Below are positions 36,462 to 46,814 of a DNA stretch of 64,000 nt, one piece after another. A program made the translations under genes and the position numbers. The notes under the pieces are model-generated. The model searched no databases. It was not told where the DNA came from and worked only from the letters and a program-made list of their open reading frames with translations. This stretch comes from Niameybacter massiliensis. GTDB lineage: Bacteria > Bacillota > Clostridia > Lachnospirales > Cellulosilyticaceae. How positions within the stretch are numbered: the first letter of the stretch is position 1; every line of letters starts with the position of its first letter. Location: contig NZ_LN875035.1 in NCBI RefSeq assembly GCF_001282685.1, positions 786,250 to 850,249 of the forward strand, in the 5' to 3' direction.

Positions 36462-38861
36462 TTATTTAATTTCTACAACAGTTACACCCATCTCACCTTC
36501 GCCATATACACCTGGGCGATGAGAAGCAATATGTGGGTGACGACGTAACATCTGTGTGATGGCCTGTCTTAAGGCACCTGTACCTTTACCATGGATAATA
36601 GTCGCTTGTTTTAAACCTGCTAAATACGCATCATCTAAATATTTATCTACAATAGGTAAGGCTTCATCTACCATTAGACCACGTACATCTATTTCTGTTT
36701 TAATATTCATTGTTTTACTTACTGCATGAGAATTACCTGTTGCTCTTGTTCTATTTTTCTTAACTGGTGCTTTTGGTGCCTCATCTTCATCTACACGCTG
36801 TAAATTAGAAATATGCACTTTCATTGGTAAAATACCAATTTGAACTTTTGCATTGCCTGCACTGTCTGGTACTTCAAGAATCACCCCTTGTTGCATTAAG
36901 TTGGTGACAAGTACTTTTTCACCCACTTCAATGTTTTTAATTGGTTTCTTGTAAGTATGTTTTGGCCCAATAGCTCTTTGTATTTTATTTTGTCTTTGTT
37001 CAACACCTTCTGATACTTTTTTCTTCGCATCATGTAAACCTTTTTCATCAATAACAATACGTGCTTCTCTGGCTGCTTGACGTACTTCTTTTAACATCTC
37101 ATCTGTTTCTTTTTGAACGTCACGAAGCAGCTGGGCTGCCTTTTCATTAGCACGTTCCATAATACGTTGTTTGGATTTTTCAAGTTTCTTACGTTCTTTT
37201 GTAATCTCTTCTTTAAAGTGTTCAGCTTCTTTTCTAAAGGTTTCTGCTTTTTCTTTTTCAATTTCAGCCATACGTTTGCTATATTCTAGCTCAACTAAAA
37301 TGTCTTCCATTTTCACATTTTCTTTGTGCAAGAACTGCTTTGCATCTTCAATGAGATGTTCTGCTAAACCAAGCTTCATAGAAATAGCAAAGGCATTACT
37401 TTTTCCTGGTACACCTATGAGTAATTTGTAAGTTGGTCTTAAAGATTCTACGTCAAATTCACAGCTTGCATTTTCTACACCTTCTGTAGAAAGGGCATAA
37501 AGCTTCAGTTCACTATAGTGCGTGGTTGCTACTGTACGAATTTGTTGCTTACGTAAGTGTTCTAGAATAGACATAGCAAGTGCCGCCCCTTCAACAGGGT
37601 CAGTTCCTGAACCTACCTCATCTAAAAGAATCAATGAGTTTAATGTCATTTGATCTAAAATACGTACTAAGTTAGTCATATGTGCAGAGAATGTACTTAA
37701 ACTTTGTTCAATACTTTGTTCATCCCCTAAGTCTGCAAAGACATCATCAAAGACATTGACAATACTACCTTCAGCAGCCGGAATTTGCATCCCTGATTGT
37801 GCCATTAAAGTAAATAAACCTAAAGTCTTTAACGTAACTGTTTTACCACCTGTATTCGGACCTGTTATAAGAAGGGTTGTAAATTGGTCACCCACATAAA
37901 CATCAATGGGTACAACTTCTTTTTGATCTAAGAGTGGATGTCTCGCTTTCTTTAAGTGGATAAAACCTTTGTGATTAAGTCCTGGCTCACGTGCATCCAT
38001 TTTAAGCGCACATTCTGCTTTCGCAAAAATCACATCGAGGCATGTAATTTGCTCAAAGTTTACAAGGACATAAGGTGCAATATCTGCAACTAAGTTTGTA
38101 AGCTCTGTTAAAAGTTTCTCAATTTCTTCTTCTTCCTTCATATGAAGGCTCTTTAAGCTATTATTCAGTTCTACAACTGCCATTGGCTCCATAAATACGG
38201 TTGCACCTGTAGAAGATTGATCATGGACAATCCCTTTAAAAGCATTTTTGTATTCTACCTTAATCGGTACACAAGAACGCCCTTGTCGCATGGTTACAAC
38301 AGTTTCTTGAAGCATGTCTTGATATCTTGAAGAATAAAGGATACCATGAATGGTTTCTTTGATCTTACCTTCTGCAGATTTAATTTGTCTACGGATTTGG
38401 TAAAGCTCTGGCGTTGCATCATCTGCATATTCATTTGGTGCTACAATACAACGACTGATTTCACGCTCAACATCATTATAAACACCAATGGCTTCAAAGT
38501 ATTTTTCAAGATGTGGTGATTTAACTTCTTCACAATCTTCTTTATAATAATTTTTCACTCTTCTACTTGTTTTAAGTAAACTTGCTATATTTAAAAGTTC
38601 ATCTCCGCTTAAAATCGCTCCAATTTCTACACGTTTAATAGCTGTAAAAATTTCCTTTGCATTACTTAATGGGAGTTTGCCCTTTTTCACGCTCATGCTT
38701 AAAGCTTCTGAAGTTTCTTTTTGTAGTTTAGTAACCTCTTCAAATGAAGAGCTTGGTAAAAGTTGTTCAATACGTGCTTTACCTGCTTCGGTTACTGCAT
38801 GTCCAGCAAGTATCGCTCTAATTTTATGAAATTCTAATTTTATTAACGCTCTCTCGTTCAT
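36462..38861 (-). CDS. mutS2: Endonuclease MutS2
   Basis: 799 residues from the ATG at 38859-38861 with AGAGGAAG before it. The MutS-like core has Walker A GPNTGGKTVT and the signature GSGTDPVEGAALA. A coiled coil (about 510-620, Glu/Lys rich) and a C-terminal Smr domain (DVRGLMVDEAL, HGKGTGALR) follow. MutS2 suppresses recombination and rescues stalled ribosomes in Firmicutes. It lacks the mismatch-recognition domain, as is normal. It may be cotranscribed with the two-component genes downstream. Confidence 0.94.
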   Translation of the reverse strand: MNERALIKLEFHKIRAILAGHAVTEAGKARIEQLLPSSSFEEVTKLQKETSEALSMSVKKGKLPLSNAKEIFTAIKRVEIGAILSGDELLNIASLLKTSRRVKNYYKEDCEEVKSPHLEKYFEAIGVYNDVEREISRCIVAPNEYADDATPELYQIRRQIKSAEGKIKETIHGILYSSRYQDMLQETVVTMRQGRSCVPIKVEYKNAFKGIVHDQSSTGATVFMEPMAVVELNNSLKSLHMKEEEEIEKLLTELTNLVADIAPYVLVNFEQITCLDVIFAKAECALKMDAREPGLNHKGFIHLKKARHPLLDQKEVVPIDVYVGDQFTTLLITGPNTGGKTVTLKTLGLFTLMAQSGMQIPAAEGSIVNVFDDVFADLGDEQSIEQSLSTFSAHMTNLVRILDQMTLNSLILLDEVGSGTDPVEGAALAMSILEHLRKQQIRTVATTHYSELKLYALSTEGVENASCEFDVESLRPTYKLLIGVPGKSNAFAISMKLGLAEHLIEDAKQFLHKENVKMEDILVELEYSKRMAEIEKEKAETFRKEAEHFKEEITKERKKLEKSKQRIMERANEKAAQLLRDVQKETDEMLKEVRQAAREARIVIDEKGLHDAKKKVSEGVEQRQNKIQRAIGPKHTYKKPIKNIEVGEKVLVTNLMQQGVILEVPDSAGNAKVQIGILPMKVHISNLQRVDEDEAPKAPVKKNRTRATGNSHAVSKTMNIKTEIDVRGLMVDEALPIVDKYLDDAYLAGLKQATIIHGKGTGALRQAITQMLRRHPHIASHRPGVYGEGEMGVTVVEIK

Positions 38862-39007
38862 AACTTCCTCTTTTATTAATTTGACATCATTATTTTGATT
38901 ATTTTTATCCTTATTATTGCACATTTTTAACTTTTTGAAAACTATAAAGGAGACGTTACACTAAATTTAGTATGGTGTCTTCCATTTTTTTAATACCTAT
39001 AATAAAT

Positions 39008-39041
39008 AAAAGGAGGCTGTTCAATTGAACAACCTCCTTTT
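39008..39041 (-). terminator. Terminator of the NlpC/P60 gene
   Basis: A nine-bp outer stem (39008-39016 with 39033-39041), one mismatch and a five-bp inner stem close on an AATT loop. The minus-strand tail is T-rich. It touches the gene end at 39043. Confidence 0.85.
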
Positions 39042-39042
39042 T

Positions 39043-39738
39043 CTATAATACACGTATTGCTTTGACGAAGTTACGGTCATAGTATGGACTCTTAAGATTA
39101 CTAATGGTTACACCACGATCACTTTCAGAATGGATAAACTTACCGTTTCCAACATAAATTCCTACATGTGAAATATTTCCTCTATTGATGCCATTGGTAT
39201 CAAAGAAAAGCAAATCTCCTGTACGAAGCTGATTCACACCTACTTCAGGACCATCTGTAGCCTGCATATAAGATACACGACTAATATCTACATCAAATGC
39301 TTTAAATACTTGTTGAGTAAAACCTGAGCAGTCTACCCCTGCCCTTAAGTTGTTGCCACCCCATACATAAGGTGTACCTATAAACTTCATACCATATTCT
39401 ACAACTTCCTCACCCTTTACTTTTGTATAAGGGATAAGATCTTTACGGGCTACTTCAACATACTGGTTATAAACCCAACCTTCTTTATCATCTATAATTA
39501 CTTTGTACCATTCGTCATTCTTACCAACAACCTTGATGGCTTGATTACTTACCTTGCCGATTACTTCTGCTTGAATATCTGGATGGTTACGTATATTGAC
39601 TTCCTTACTGGTTACCTTACCTGTCATTCCTACAGTTTGAGGAAACAAGGCTCCCTGTTTAGTCTCAGCAGCATATACTGTGGTACACATGCAAAGTAAC
39701 ATGCTCATGACAAATATATGCAGTTTTGTTCTTTTCAT
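39043..39738 (-). CDS. Secreted SH3-NlpC/P60 cell-wall endopeptidase
   Basis: 231 residues from the ATG at 39736-39738 with AGGAGG five bases upstream. A signal peptide (about 1-24) ends near VYAAET. An SH3b domain spans about 41-95 (VNIRNHPDIQAEVIGKV, GWVYNQY). The NlpC/P60 domain has catalytic Cys137 (GVDCSGF), His191 (ISHVGIYVG) and a following His203. It would cut peptide stems of peptidoglycan, typically D-Glu to meso-diaminopimelate. It is a single-gene transcript. Confidence 0.93.
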   Translation of the reverse strand: MKRTKLHIFVMSMLLCMCTTVYAAETKQGALFPQTVGMTGKVTSKEVNIRNHPDIQAEVIGKVSNQAIKVVGKNDEWYKVIIDDKEGWVYNQYVEVARKDLIPYTKVKGEEVVEYGMKFIGTPYVWGGNNLRAGVDCSGFTQQVFKAFDVDISRVSYMQATDGPEVGVNQLRTGDLLFFDTNGINRGNISHVGIYVGNGKFIHSESDRGVTISNLKSPYYDRNFVKAIRVL

Positions 39739-39831
39739 AATTTCCTCCTGTATCTTTTCAAATCTTGCTATAGTATGCTCGACTATCAAAATCTTTATAC
39801 ATAGAGGAATTATTTTTTTATAAAATACCTT

Positions 39832-40320
39832 TTACCACTGTAAACGATGGAGTTCGCCTGTCTTTTGTAAAAGTTTATAATCTGTTTGACGAAGTGCTTC
39901 ATAAAGGACAACAGCAACTGAGTTTGAAAGATTTAAAGAACGTGCACTTTCAATCATTGGAATACGTACACAAGTGTCCTCATAGTTGATAAGAATTTCT
40001 TCTGGTATACCTGCTGATTCCTTACCAAACATGATATAAGCATCTTCTTCATATTCTACTTCAACATGTGTATGATGCGCTTTTGTTGTTGCCATAAAGA
40101 TTTTAGGGTTATTATTTTTCTCTAAAAATTCTTCGAAGTTCTTATATGTTCTAACATCTAATAAATGCCAGTAGTCAAGTCCTGCACGCTTTAAAGCTTT
40201 CTCATCAATTGAAAAACCTAATGGTTCAATAAGATGAAGTGTTGCCCCTGTTGCAGCACATGTACGTGCAATGTTTCCTGTATTTTGTGGAATTTCTGGT
40301 TCGTGTAATACAATATGCAT
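39832..40320 (-). CDS. trmL: tRNA (cytidine/uridine-34-2'-O)-methyltransferase TrmL
   Basis: 162 residues, standard for the SPOUT family. Conserved segments are PEIPQNTGNIARTCAA near the start, MFGKESAGIPEE and the C-terminal knot IPMIESARSLNLSNSVAVVLYE. It methylates the wobble base of some leucine tRNAs. It lies 42 bases after hisIE with no clear terminator between, so it may share that transcript. Confidence 0.93.
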   Translation of the reverse strand: MHIVLHEPEIPQNTGNIARTCAATGATLHLIEPLGFSIDEKALKRAGLDYWHLLDVRTYKNFEEFLEKNNNPKIFMATTKAHHTHVEVEYEEDAYIMFGKESAGIPEEILINYEDTCVRIPMIESARSLNLSNSVAVVLYEALRQTDYKLLQKTGELHRLQW

Positions 40321-40362
40321 AGTGTCATGCCTCCTTATTCTCTATGCCCATTATAGTACACT

Positions 40363-41016
40363 TTATTTTCTTTTATCAAGTTCACTTTGTATATCTCCCC
40401 AACAAACCCCTTCTTCTACCATCAATACAGTCAAATGATACATTAAATCTGCGATTTCTCCTGTCAATTCTTCTGTATTTTTATCTTTTGCAGCAATGAT
40501 GACTTCTGAAGCCTCTTCCCCTACTTTTTTAAGGATTTTATTGACACCTTTTTCAAATAGATAATTGGTATAGGAGCCTTCTTGTGGGACTAACTTACGT
40601 TCTAAGATGGTCTCTTGTAATTCGGTTAGCATATTATGCCCACTTGCTTTGCGTGCTAGTGATGCCACTTGTACATTTCCTGTACTGTCTAAGGTTGTGA
40701 AGAAGCAGGTTGCATGACCTGTATGACAAGAGATACCCCCTTCTTGCTCAATTTGAATCAGTAATGTATCCCCATCACAGTCTACACTCATACTCTTTAA
40801 ATATTGAAAATGTCCAGAAGTTTCTCCTTTAAGCCATAAACTCTTTCTTGAGCGGCTATAGTAATATACTTTTCCGGTCTCTAATGTTTTTTCTAGTGCT
40901 TCTCTATTCATATAAGCCAACATTCTTACCTTTTTTGCATGTGCATCTTGTGCAATCACAGGTACTAGACCTTTTTCATCAAATCTAATCTGATTTAAAA
41001 ATTCTTGTTGTGTCAT
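40363..41016 (-). CDS. hisIE: Bifunctional phosphoribosyl-AMP cyclohydrolase / phosphoribosyl-ATP pyrophosphohydrolase
   Basis: 217 residues. HisI (1-115) has metal-binding DCDGDTLL and HTGHATCFF motifs. HisE (118-217) has the helical EEASEVIIAAKD motif. It performs steps two and three of histidine synthesis. It is the last gene of the his operon. Confidence 0.95.
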   Translation of the reverse strand: MTQQEFLNQIRFDEKGLVPVIAQDAHAKKVRMLAYMNREALEKTLETGKVYYYSRSRKSLWLKGETSGHFQYLKSMSVDCDGDTLLIQIEQEGGISCHTGHATCFFTTLDSTGNVQVASLARKASGHNMLTELQETILERKLVPQEGSYTNYLFEKGVNKILKKVGEEASEVIIAAKDKNTEELTGEIADLMYHLTVLMVEEGVCWGDIQSELDKRK

Positions 41017-41029
41017 TTCTTTCCCCCTT

Positions 41030-41791
41030 TTATAAACGTATAGGTAAATTACGCCCTGCTAAATAAGTCTTTAACTCTTTAATGGGTAATTCTTTAAAGT
41101 GGAATAAAGAGGCTGCTAGTGCTGCATCCGCTTTCCCTGTAGTAAAGGCGTCATAGAAATGTTCTTTATTCCCCGCGCCTCCAGAAGCAATAACAGGTAT
41201 ACCTACACTTTCACTAATACGTCTTGTAAGTTCTAAGTCATATCCTGCCTTTGTACCATCACAGTCCATACTTGTAAGTAGAATTTCTCCTGCCCCGTAG
41301 TCTTCCATCTGTTTTGCCCACACAATGGCATCTAGACCTGTATTGGTTCTTCCACCATGTATATAGACTTCAAAGCCTGTTCCATCTGCTTTACGTTTGG
41401 CATCAATAGCTACAACAATACACTGGCTTCCAAAGCGCTCAGCCCCTTTTGATACAAGGATAGGGTCTTTCACTGCCTGTGAATTAATTGAAATCTTGTC
41501 TGCACCTGCATTTAAAAGATTACGAATATCTCCTAAATTTCTAATCCCCCCTCCAACTGTAAGAGGAATAAAGACTTCGCTTGCTGTTTTTTCCACCACA
41601 TCTAGCATAATATTTCTCTCATCTGAAGACGCTGTAATATCCAAAAAGACAATTTCATCTGCGCCTTCTTCGCTATAAGCTTTGGCTACTTGTACGGGAT
41701 CACCTGCATCAATTAAGTTGACAAAATTAACCCCTTTTACAACACGACCACCTGTTACGTCTAGGCAAGGTATAATACGCTTACTGAGCAT
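41030..41791 (-). CDS. hisF: Imidazole glycerol phosphate synthase cyclase subunit HisF
   Basis: 253 residues, a (beta/alpha)8 barrel. Catalytic Asp11 lies in [15 protein letters not shown] and the second Asp in VVAIDAKR. Phosphate loops end in GGGIR and GGAG. It overlaps hisA by 11 bases, with AAGGAGG before ATG. With HisH it makes imidazole glycerol phosphate and AICAR. Confidence 0.96.
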   Translation of the reverse strand: MLSKRIIPCLDVTGGRVVKGVNFVNLIDAGDPVQVAKAYSEEGADEIVFLDITASSDERNIMLDVVEKTASEVFIPLTVGGGIRNLGDIRNLLNAGADKISINSQAVKDPILVSKGAERFGSQCIVVAIDAKRKADGTGFEVYIHGGRTNTGLDAIVWAKQMEDYGAGEILLTSMDCDGTKAGYDLELTRRISESVGIPVIASGGAGNKEHFYDAFTTGKADAALAASLFHFKELPIKELKTYLAGRNLPIRL

Positions 41792-42533
41792 TGTACTTTC
41801 CTCCTTCTAGCTGTTGCTTTTCAAATAAGCCAACAGCTTCCTTAAGGTCGATTGCCCCAAGATAAAGTGCTTTACCTATAATAGCACCTTCTACACCAGC
41901 TTCTTCTACTGCCTGTAAATCTGCCAATGTAGCAACCCCACCAGAAGCTACAATCCTAAGTCCAGTTGCTTCAACCAGTCGTTTGGTCTCCTCTACGTTT
42001 GGGCCTTGCATCATACCATCTTTTGCAATATCTGTATAGATAATCGTCTTTACCCCTAACTTTTTAAGCTCTAAGCAAAAATCTACTGCACTAATATCCG
42101 TCACTTCAAGCCAACCTTCTATGGCGACACGGCCCTCTTTGGCATCTACACCTACAACAATTTTGTCACTTCCAAAACGGTTAATGGCTTCTTTGACCAA
42201 AGCCTTATCCCTTACTGCTACACTTCCTAATATAATACGATTTACACCTAAGGCTAACTTTTCTTCTATTTGAGAAAGGGTACGAATTCCGCCCCCTAGT
42301 TCTACTGGAATACCTACTGCTTCAATAATACTTTTGATGGCCGCTTCATTGATACTTCTACCTTCTTTTGCCCCATCTAAATCTACTAAATGTATGTAAC
42401 TTCCACCTTCTTTTTCCCACCTTTTTGCCATTTCACTAGGTGTATCTCCAAATACTGTCACTGCATTGTAATCACCTTGTACAAGCCTTACACACTTGCC
42501 ATCCTTTAAATCAATCGCTGGATAGAGTCTCAT
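41781..42533 (-). CDS. hisA: ProFAR isomerase HisA
   Basis: 250 residues, barrel paralogue of HisF. Catalytic Asp8 is in [14 protein letters not shown], and GGGIRT and ASGGVAT bind phosphate. It isomerises N'-formiminophosphoribosyl-AICAR ribonucleotide. It lies 48 bases after hisH, the widest gap in the operon apart from hisG-hisD and hisIE-trmL. Confidence 0.96.
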   Translation of the reverse strand: MRLYPAIDLKDGKCVRLVQGDYNAVTVFGDTPSEMAKRWEKEGGSYIHLVDLDGAKEGRSINEAAIKSIIEAVGIPVELGGGIRTLSQIEEKLALGVNRIILGSVAVRDKALVKEAINRFGSDKIVVGVDAKEGRVAIEGWLEVTDISAVDFCLELKKLGVKTIIYTDIAKDGMMQGPNVEETKRLVEATGLRIVASGGVATLADLQAVEEAGVEGAIIGKALYLGAIDLKEAVGLFEKQQLEGGKYNAQ

Positions 42534-42581
42534 TTTTTCCCTCCCTTACTTGGTTTCATGCTTGATCATCTCATACTCAAA

Positions 42582-43178
42582 CTATAAGCTTGCAAAATTC
42601 TTCAACATCTGTAAGCCTACCGTACTACTCTTTTCTGGGTGAAATTGTGCCCCATAAATATTATCTTTTTGTACAGCCACCCCAAACCGCTTACCATAGG
42701 TGGTGTAGGCACTAATCATTCCCTCTGCGCCCTCCATATGATAGGAATGTACAAAATAGGCATAACTGTTATTGGGCACGCCTTCAAATATAGGTTCGTG
42801 CTTCACAATCTCCAATGTATTCCACCCCATATGGGGTACTTTTAAAGGGACTTCTAACTTCACAATATCTCCTGGTATGTAGCCTAATCCTTTATAGCTT
42901 CCATTTTCATAGCTGTTTTCAAATAAAAGTTGCATACCTAAGCAAATCCCTAAGAAGGGTTTCTCTGAATAGGCACTTTCATCAATCACTTCTCTTAACC
43001 CTGAAGCATTAATAGTATGAATAGCATCTTTAAAAGCACCCACACCTGGCAAAATCACCTTCTCACTTTGACCAATGACTTTAGGATCCGCTGTAATGAT
43101 AGACTCAACCTCTATACTTTGAAGTGCTTTATGGACATTTTTTAAATTTCCCATTCCATAATCAATAATTGCGATCAT
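42582..43178 (-). CDS. hisH: Imidazole glycerol phosphate synthase glutaminase subunit HisH
   Basis: 198 residues from the ATG at 43176-43178, four bases after GGAGGTG; in-frame residues upstream only run over hisB. The class I amidotransferase triad is Cys79 (GICLGMQ), His180 and Glu182 (QFHPEKS). It supplies ammonia to HisF. One base separates it from hisB. Confidence 0.95.
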   Translation of the reverse strand: MIAIIDYGMGNLKNVHKALQSIEVESIITADPKVIGQSEKVILPGVGAFKDAIHTINASGLREVIDESAYSEKPFLGICLGMQLLFENSYENGSYKGLGYIPGDIVKLEVPLKVPHMGWNTLEIVKHEPIFEGVPNNSYAYFVHSYHMEGAEGMISAYTTYGKRFGVAVQKDNIYGAQFHPEKSSTVGLQMLKNFASL

Positions 43179-43179
43179 C

Positions 43180-43770
43180 TTACACCTCCAACATGCCTTT
43201 TGTAGAAAGTACACCTTGAATACGAGGATTATAGCCAACAGCCTGCGCCAATGCTTTTGCAAATGCCTTACACATACCCTCTATGATATGATGGTCATTC
43301 TTGCCTCTTAAGATCTGGATGTGCAAATTCATTCCTGCCTGCACAGCTACTGCACGGAAGAATTCTTCCACCATTTGGGTTTCAAAGCTTCCTACACGCT
43401 CACTTGTAAACGGTGTATCTATATCTAAATAAGGTCTTCCTGATAAGTCTAGAGCACATAAGATCAAGGCTTCATCCATAGGTACAATACGGTCCCCATA
43501 GCGTTCAATCCCAGTCTTGTCACCTAATGCAGCTTTTATGGCTTGCCCCAGTACGATCCCTGTATCTTCAATAGTATGATGCCCATCTATATAAAGGTCA
43601 CCCTTTACTTTAACTTCTAAGTTCATAAAGCTATGTTTACCTATATGTGTCAGCATGTGGTCAAAGAAACCTATACCTGTTTCAATGTCTACTTTTCCCT
43701 CTCCATCTAGATCGAGAGCAATATAAACTTGGGTCTCTGCTGTTTTTCGTTCTATTGTACTTTTGCGCAT
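43180..43770 (-). CDS. hisB: Imidazoleglycerol-phosphate dehydratase HisB
   Basis: 196 residues, the monofunctional form with no phosphatase domain. Metal sites are FFDHMLTHIGKH and GHHTIEDTGI near the first half and IIEGMCKAFAKAL near the end. The stop of hisC is directly adjacent to its ATG. The separate histidinol-phosphate phosphatase is not in the window. Confidence 0.96.
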   Translation of the reverse strand: MRKSTIERKTAETQVYIALDLDGEGKVDIETGIGFFDHMLTHIGKHSFMNLEVKVKGDLYIDGHHTIEDTGIVLGQAIKAALGDKTGIERYGDRIVPMDEALILCALDLSGRPYLDIDTPFTSERVGSFETQMVEEFFRAVAVQAGMNLHIQILRGKNDHHIIEGMCKAFAKALAQAVGYNPRIQGVLSTKGMLEV

Positions 43771-44820
43771 TTACATCTCCCCTTTAACTTTTGACTTTAA
43801 ATCTCGCTTCACCTGCTCCATTTGTTGTTTAGTACCTATTGAAATACGGTAATAACGTTTTTCGTTATATTGAAAACGCTTCACATAGATAGAGGCGTCA
43901 CGTAAATAGTCATCCAGTGGCCATTTAGAATCTATCCATAAGAAATTGGTAGCAGAAGGATAAACTGTACATCCTAAGCTTTCTAAATAACGTTTAAAGT
44001 CCTCCCGACTTTCTACAATACTTTTTATTAACGGCATAAAATGTCCATGGTGGTTTGCTACCCAAGTTGCAATCTCTTCAGAAAAGCAATTTAAGTTATA
44101 AGGTGGCTTTACCTTACCAATCATCTGAATCACTTCTGGTGCTGCAAGGGCATAACCTACACGGCTCCCTGCTAAGCCATAAGCTTTTGAAAAGGTGCGT
44201 AATACAATCACTTGAGGGTAGTCTTTTAACAACTGAATGCCACTCTCTTCTGTAAATTCCATATAGGCTTCATCAATCACAAGGAAGCCTATTTTAAGCT
44301 TTGCTAACCTTTTAATAGCCTCTAATGCCATCTTAGAACCTGTTGGATTGTTGGGATTACAAATAAAGGTAAGCTTCGGTTTATGTGCAAGGATTGCTTC
44401 TTCCAATGTCTCCACATTATAAGAAAAATCCTCATTTAAGGGCACTTCTATCACTTCTCCATGATTAACGGTTGCACTCAACTTATACATGCTAAAAGAA
44501 GGCTTAGGTACTACAATACATTCCCCAACTTCTAAAGTACTACGCATTAAACAATCAATGACTTGGTCTGACCCTACTCCACATAAGACCCAATCGGCTT
44601 CTACGTCATAGAGCTTGCCTATTGCTTCACGTAACTTGGTACTATCTGTATCTGGATAATAATTAATAGGCATGGTTTGTGCCCACTCACTCATATGCGC
44701 TCTTAACGCTTCTAAAACAGGATAGGTATTTTCATTAGCATCTAGCTTAATGCCTTCTATAATATACGGTGCATGGTAAGGCACCATCTCTCTCACACTT
44801 TTTCTAAATAGCTGCTCCAT
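43771..44820 (-). CDS. hisC: Histidinol-phosphate aminotransferase HisC
   Basis: 349 residues, PLP fold-type I. The PLP lysine lies in VLRTFSKAYGLAGSRVGY, with NPNNPTG and DEAYMEF upstream. GGGGGAG lies five bases before ATG. It converts imidazole acetol phosphate to histidinol phosphate using glutamate. Confidence 0.95.
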   Translation of the reverse strand: MEQLFRKSVREMVPYHAPYIIEGIKLDANENTYPVLEALRAHMSEWAQTMPINYYPDTDSTKLREAIGKLYDVEADWVLCGVGSDQVIDCLMRSTLEVGECIVVPKPSFSMYKLSATVNHGEVIEVPLNEDFSYNVETLEEAILAHKPKLTFICNPNNPTGSKMALEAIKRLAKLKIGFLVIDEAYMEFTEESGIQLLKDYPQVIVLRTFSKAYGLAGSRVGYALAAPEVIQMIGKVKPPYNLNCFSEEIATWVANHHGHFMPLIKSIVESREDFKRYLESLGCTVYPSATNFLWIDSKWPLDDYLRDASIYVKRFQYNEKRYYRISIGTKQQMEQVKRDLKSKVKGEM

Positions 44821-44832
44821 CTCATCTCCCCC

Positions 44833-46140
44833 TTATTGATTCTCTTTACGTACTTTAACAGATAGGGCATGGGCATATAAGCTTTCACTTTCTGCAAAAT
44901 CAATGACTTGATCTGCCAAAGCATAAAATGATTCTGGTGTAAAAGATAATACACTGCTTCTTTTTACGTAGTCTTCTACACCTAATGGTGAGAAGAATCT
45001 TGCCGTACCACTTGTTGGTAACACATGATTAGGGCCTGCCATATAATCGCCTAAAGGCTCAGGTGTATAGTGTCCTAAAAAGACTGCACCAGCATTTTTA
45101 ATTTTGCCTAGCCATTCAAAAGGTGTAGCGACTGCTAACTCTAAATGCTCTGGCGCTATTTCATTGGCCGTTTCACAGGCTTTCTCTAAGTTTTCTTCTA
45201 TTAAAATAGCACTATAATTTTTAAGGGATTTCTTTAAAATCTCTTGGCGTGGTAATTGATTATAAAGGCGCCCTACTTCTTCTTGTACTTTTAACGCTAA
45301 AGCACGAGATGGTGTAATCAATACACTAGAAGCTAGTTCATCATGTTCTGCTTGAGATAATAAATCCGCTGCCACATAGGTTGGATTGGCACTTTCATCA
45401 GCAATGACTAATATTTCACTCGGCCCTGCTATAGAGTCAATACTTACATACCCATACACTTCTCTTTTTGCAAGTGCTACATAGATATTGCCTGGTCCTA
45501 CAATCTTATCCACTTTAGGTATGGTCTCTGTTCCAAAGGCTAAGGCTGCCACTGCCTGTGCCCCACCTATTGTATAAAGTTCATCCACACCTGCTAAGTA
45601 TGCTGCTGCCAGTACATTTTGTGGCACTTTTCCATCTTTACAAACAGCTTTAGAAATAGGTGTTACCATGACTATTTTTTCTACACCAGCTACCTTTGCA
45701 GGTACAATATTCATCAGTACAGAAGAAGGATAAGCTGCTTTACCTCCTGGCACATATACTCCAACACTAGAAAGCGGAATGACACGTTGCCCTAAGATTT
45801 CTCCATTAGGTTTCACATCCATCCAAGTATTTTGTTTTTGTTTTTCATGGAAGGCATAAATACGTTCATAAGAAAGTACCATGGCTTTTTTTAGATTATC
45901 AGGAAGTGCTTCATAGGCCTTTTTCATCTCTTCTTTGCTAGTTTGTACGTTCTCTGCGGTTACATTGGGATTATCCCATTGATGGGTATAATTAAAAAGC
46001 GCTGCGTCTCCTCTATGCCTTACATTTTCTACGATTTCTTTAACACCTAAAGCAAACTTACTTGTATCAAGATTGCCTCGTTCTTCTAATATATTAAAAA
46101 ACATTTTCTTTTCCGCTGGTTGTTCAATAATACGAATCAC
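44833..46140 (-). CDS. hisD: Histidinol dehydrogenase HisD
   Basis: 435 residues, standard size. The start is GTG (46138-46140), five bases after GGGGGGA. Motifs include GGAQAVAALAFGTETIP, VDKIVGPGNIYV, and the zinc and catalytic region AGPSEILVIADESANP with QAEHDE. It oxidises histidinol to histidine in two NAD+-dependent steps. Confidence 0.95.
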   Translation of the reverse strand: MIRIIEQPAEKKMFFNILEERGNLDTSKFALGVKEIVENVRHRGDAALFNYTHQWDNPNVTAENVQTSKEEMKKAYEALPDNLKKAMVLSYERIYAFHEKQKQNTWMDVKPNGEILGQRVIPLSSVGVYVPGGKAAYPSSVLMNIVPAKVAGVEKIVMVTPISKAVCKDGKVPQNVLAAAYLAGVDELYTIGGAQAVAALAFGTETIPKVDKIVGPGNIYVALAKREVYGYVSIDSIAGPSEILVIADESANPTYVAADLLSQAEHDELASSVLITPSRALALKVQEEVGRLYNQLPRQEILKKSLKNYSAILIEENLEKACETANEIAPEHLELAVATPFEWLGKIKNAGAVFLGHYTPEPLGDYMAGPNHVLPTSGTARFFSPLGVEDYVKRSSVLSFTPESFYALADQVIDFAESESLYAHALSVKVRKENQ

Positions 46141-46168
46141 TTGATTCCCCCCTCTTCCTATCTATTTA

Positions 46169-46813
46169 TCAATCATTTGATTGCTCTAAAACCTTTCTAA
46201 GCTGTTTTAAAAGATGGTCCACTTCTGCATGCTTCACTTTCATACTGGCGGTATTGACAATTACCCTCGCAGATAGTGGCATAATCTCTTGTAAGACGAC
46301 CAGACCATTTTCTTTTAAAGTGGCACCACTTTCTACAATATCAACAATCACATCAGATAAGCCTACAATAGGCCCTAATTCTACTGAGCCATTCAGTTTA
46401 ATAATCTCTACACTTCTGTTTTGGCTTTCAAAATATTCCTTAGCTATACGCGGATACTTGGTTGCAACACGTATCGTCTGACCAGACTCTAATAAAGCTT
46501 TTTTATGTGGTTCGCCAGCAACGGTCATTTTGCAACAACCAAACTGAAGGTCTAATACCTCATAAACATTTCGATTTTCTTCTACAATAGTATCTTTTCC
46601 TACAATCCCAATATCTGCAGCACCATAGTCTACATAGGTTGGTACATCTTGTGCCTTAGAAAGGAAAAATTGATACTTGGCATCATCACTGGTAAATAGT
46701 AATTTGCGGCTTTTATCTTCCATCTCTTTACAGGTAATGCCTAATTCTTTCAATATCTCCATGGTCGTCTTAGCTAATCGTCCTTTAGCTAATGCAAAAG
46801 TAATGGTATGCAT
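46169..46813 (-). CDS. hisG: ATP phosphoribosyltransferase catalytic subunit, short form (HisG)
   Basis: 214 residues from the ATG at 46811-46813 with GGGGGAG four bases upstream. It is the short form, lacking the C-terminal regulatory domain, and so needs HisZ for activity and feedback by histidine. The FALAKGRLAK opening and the PRPP site DIVESGATLKENGL are present. It is directly after hisZ. Confidence 0.95.
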   Translation of the reverse strand: MHTITFALAKGRLAKTTMEILKELGITCKEMEDKSRKLLFTSDDAKYQFFLSKAQDVPTYVDYGAADIGIVGKDTIVEENRNVYEVLDLQFGCCKMTVAGEPHKKALLESGQTIRVATKYPRIAKEYFESQNRSVEIIKLNGSVELGPIVGLSDVIVDIVESGATLKENGLVVLQEIMPLSARVIVNTASMKVKHAEVDHLLKQLRKVLEQSND

Positions 46814-46814
46814 A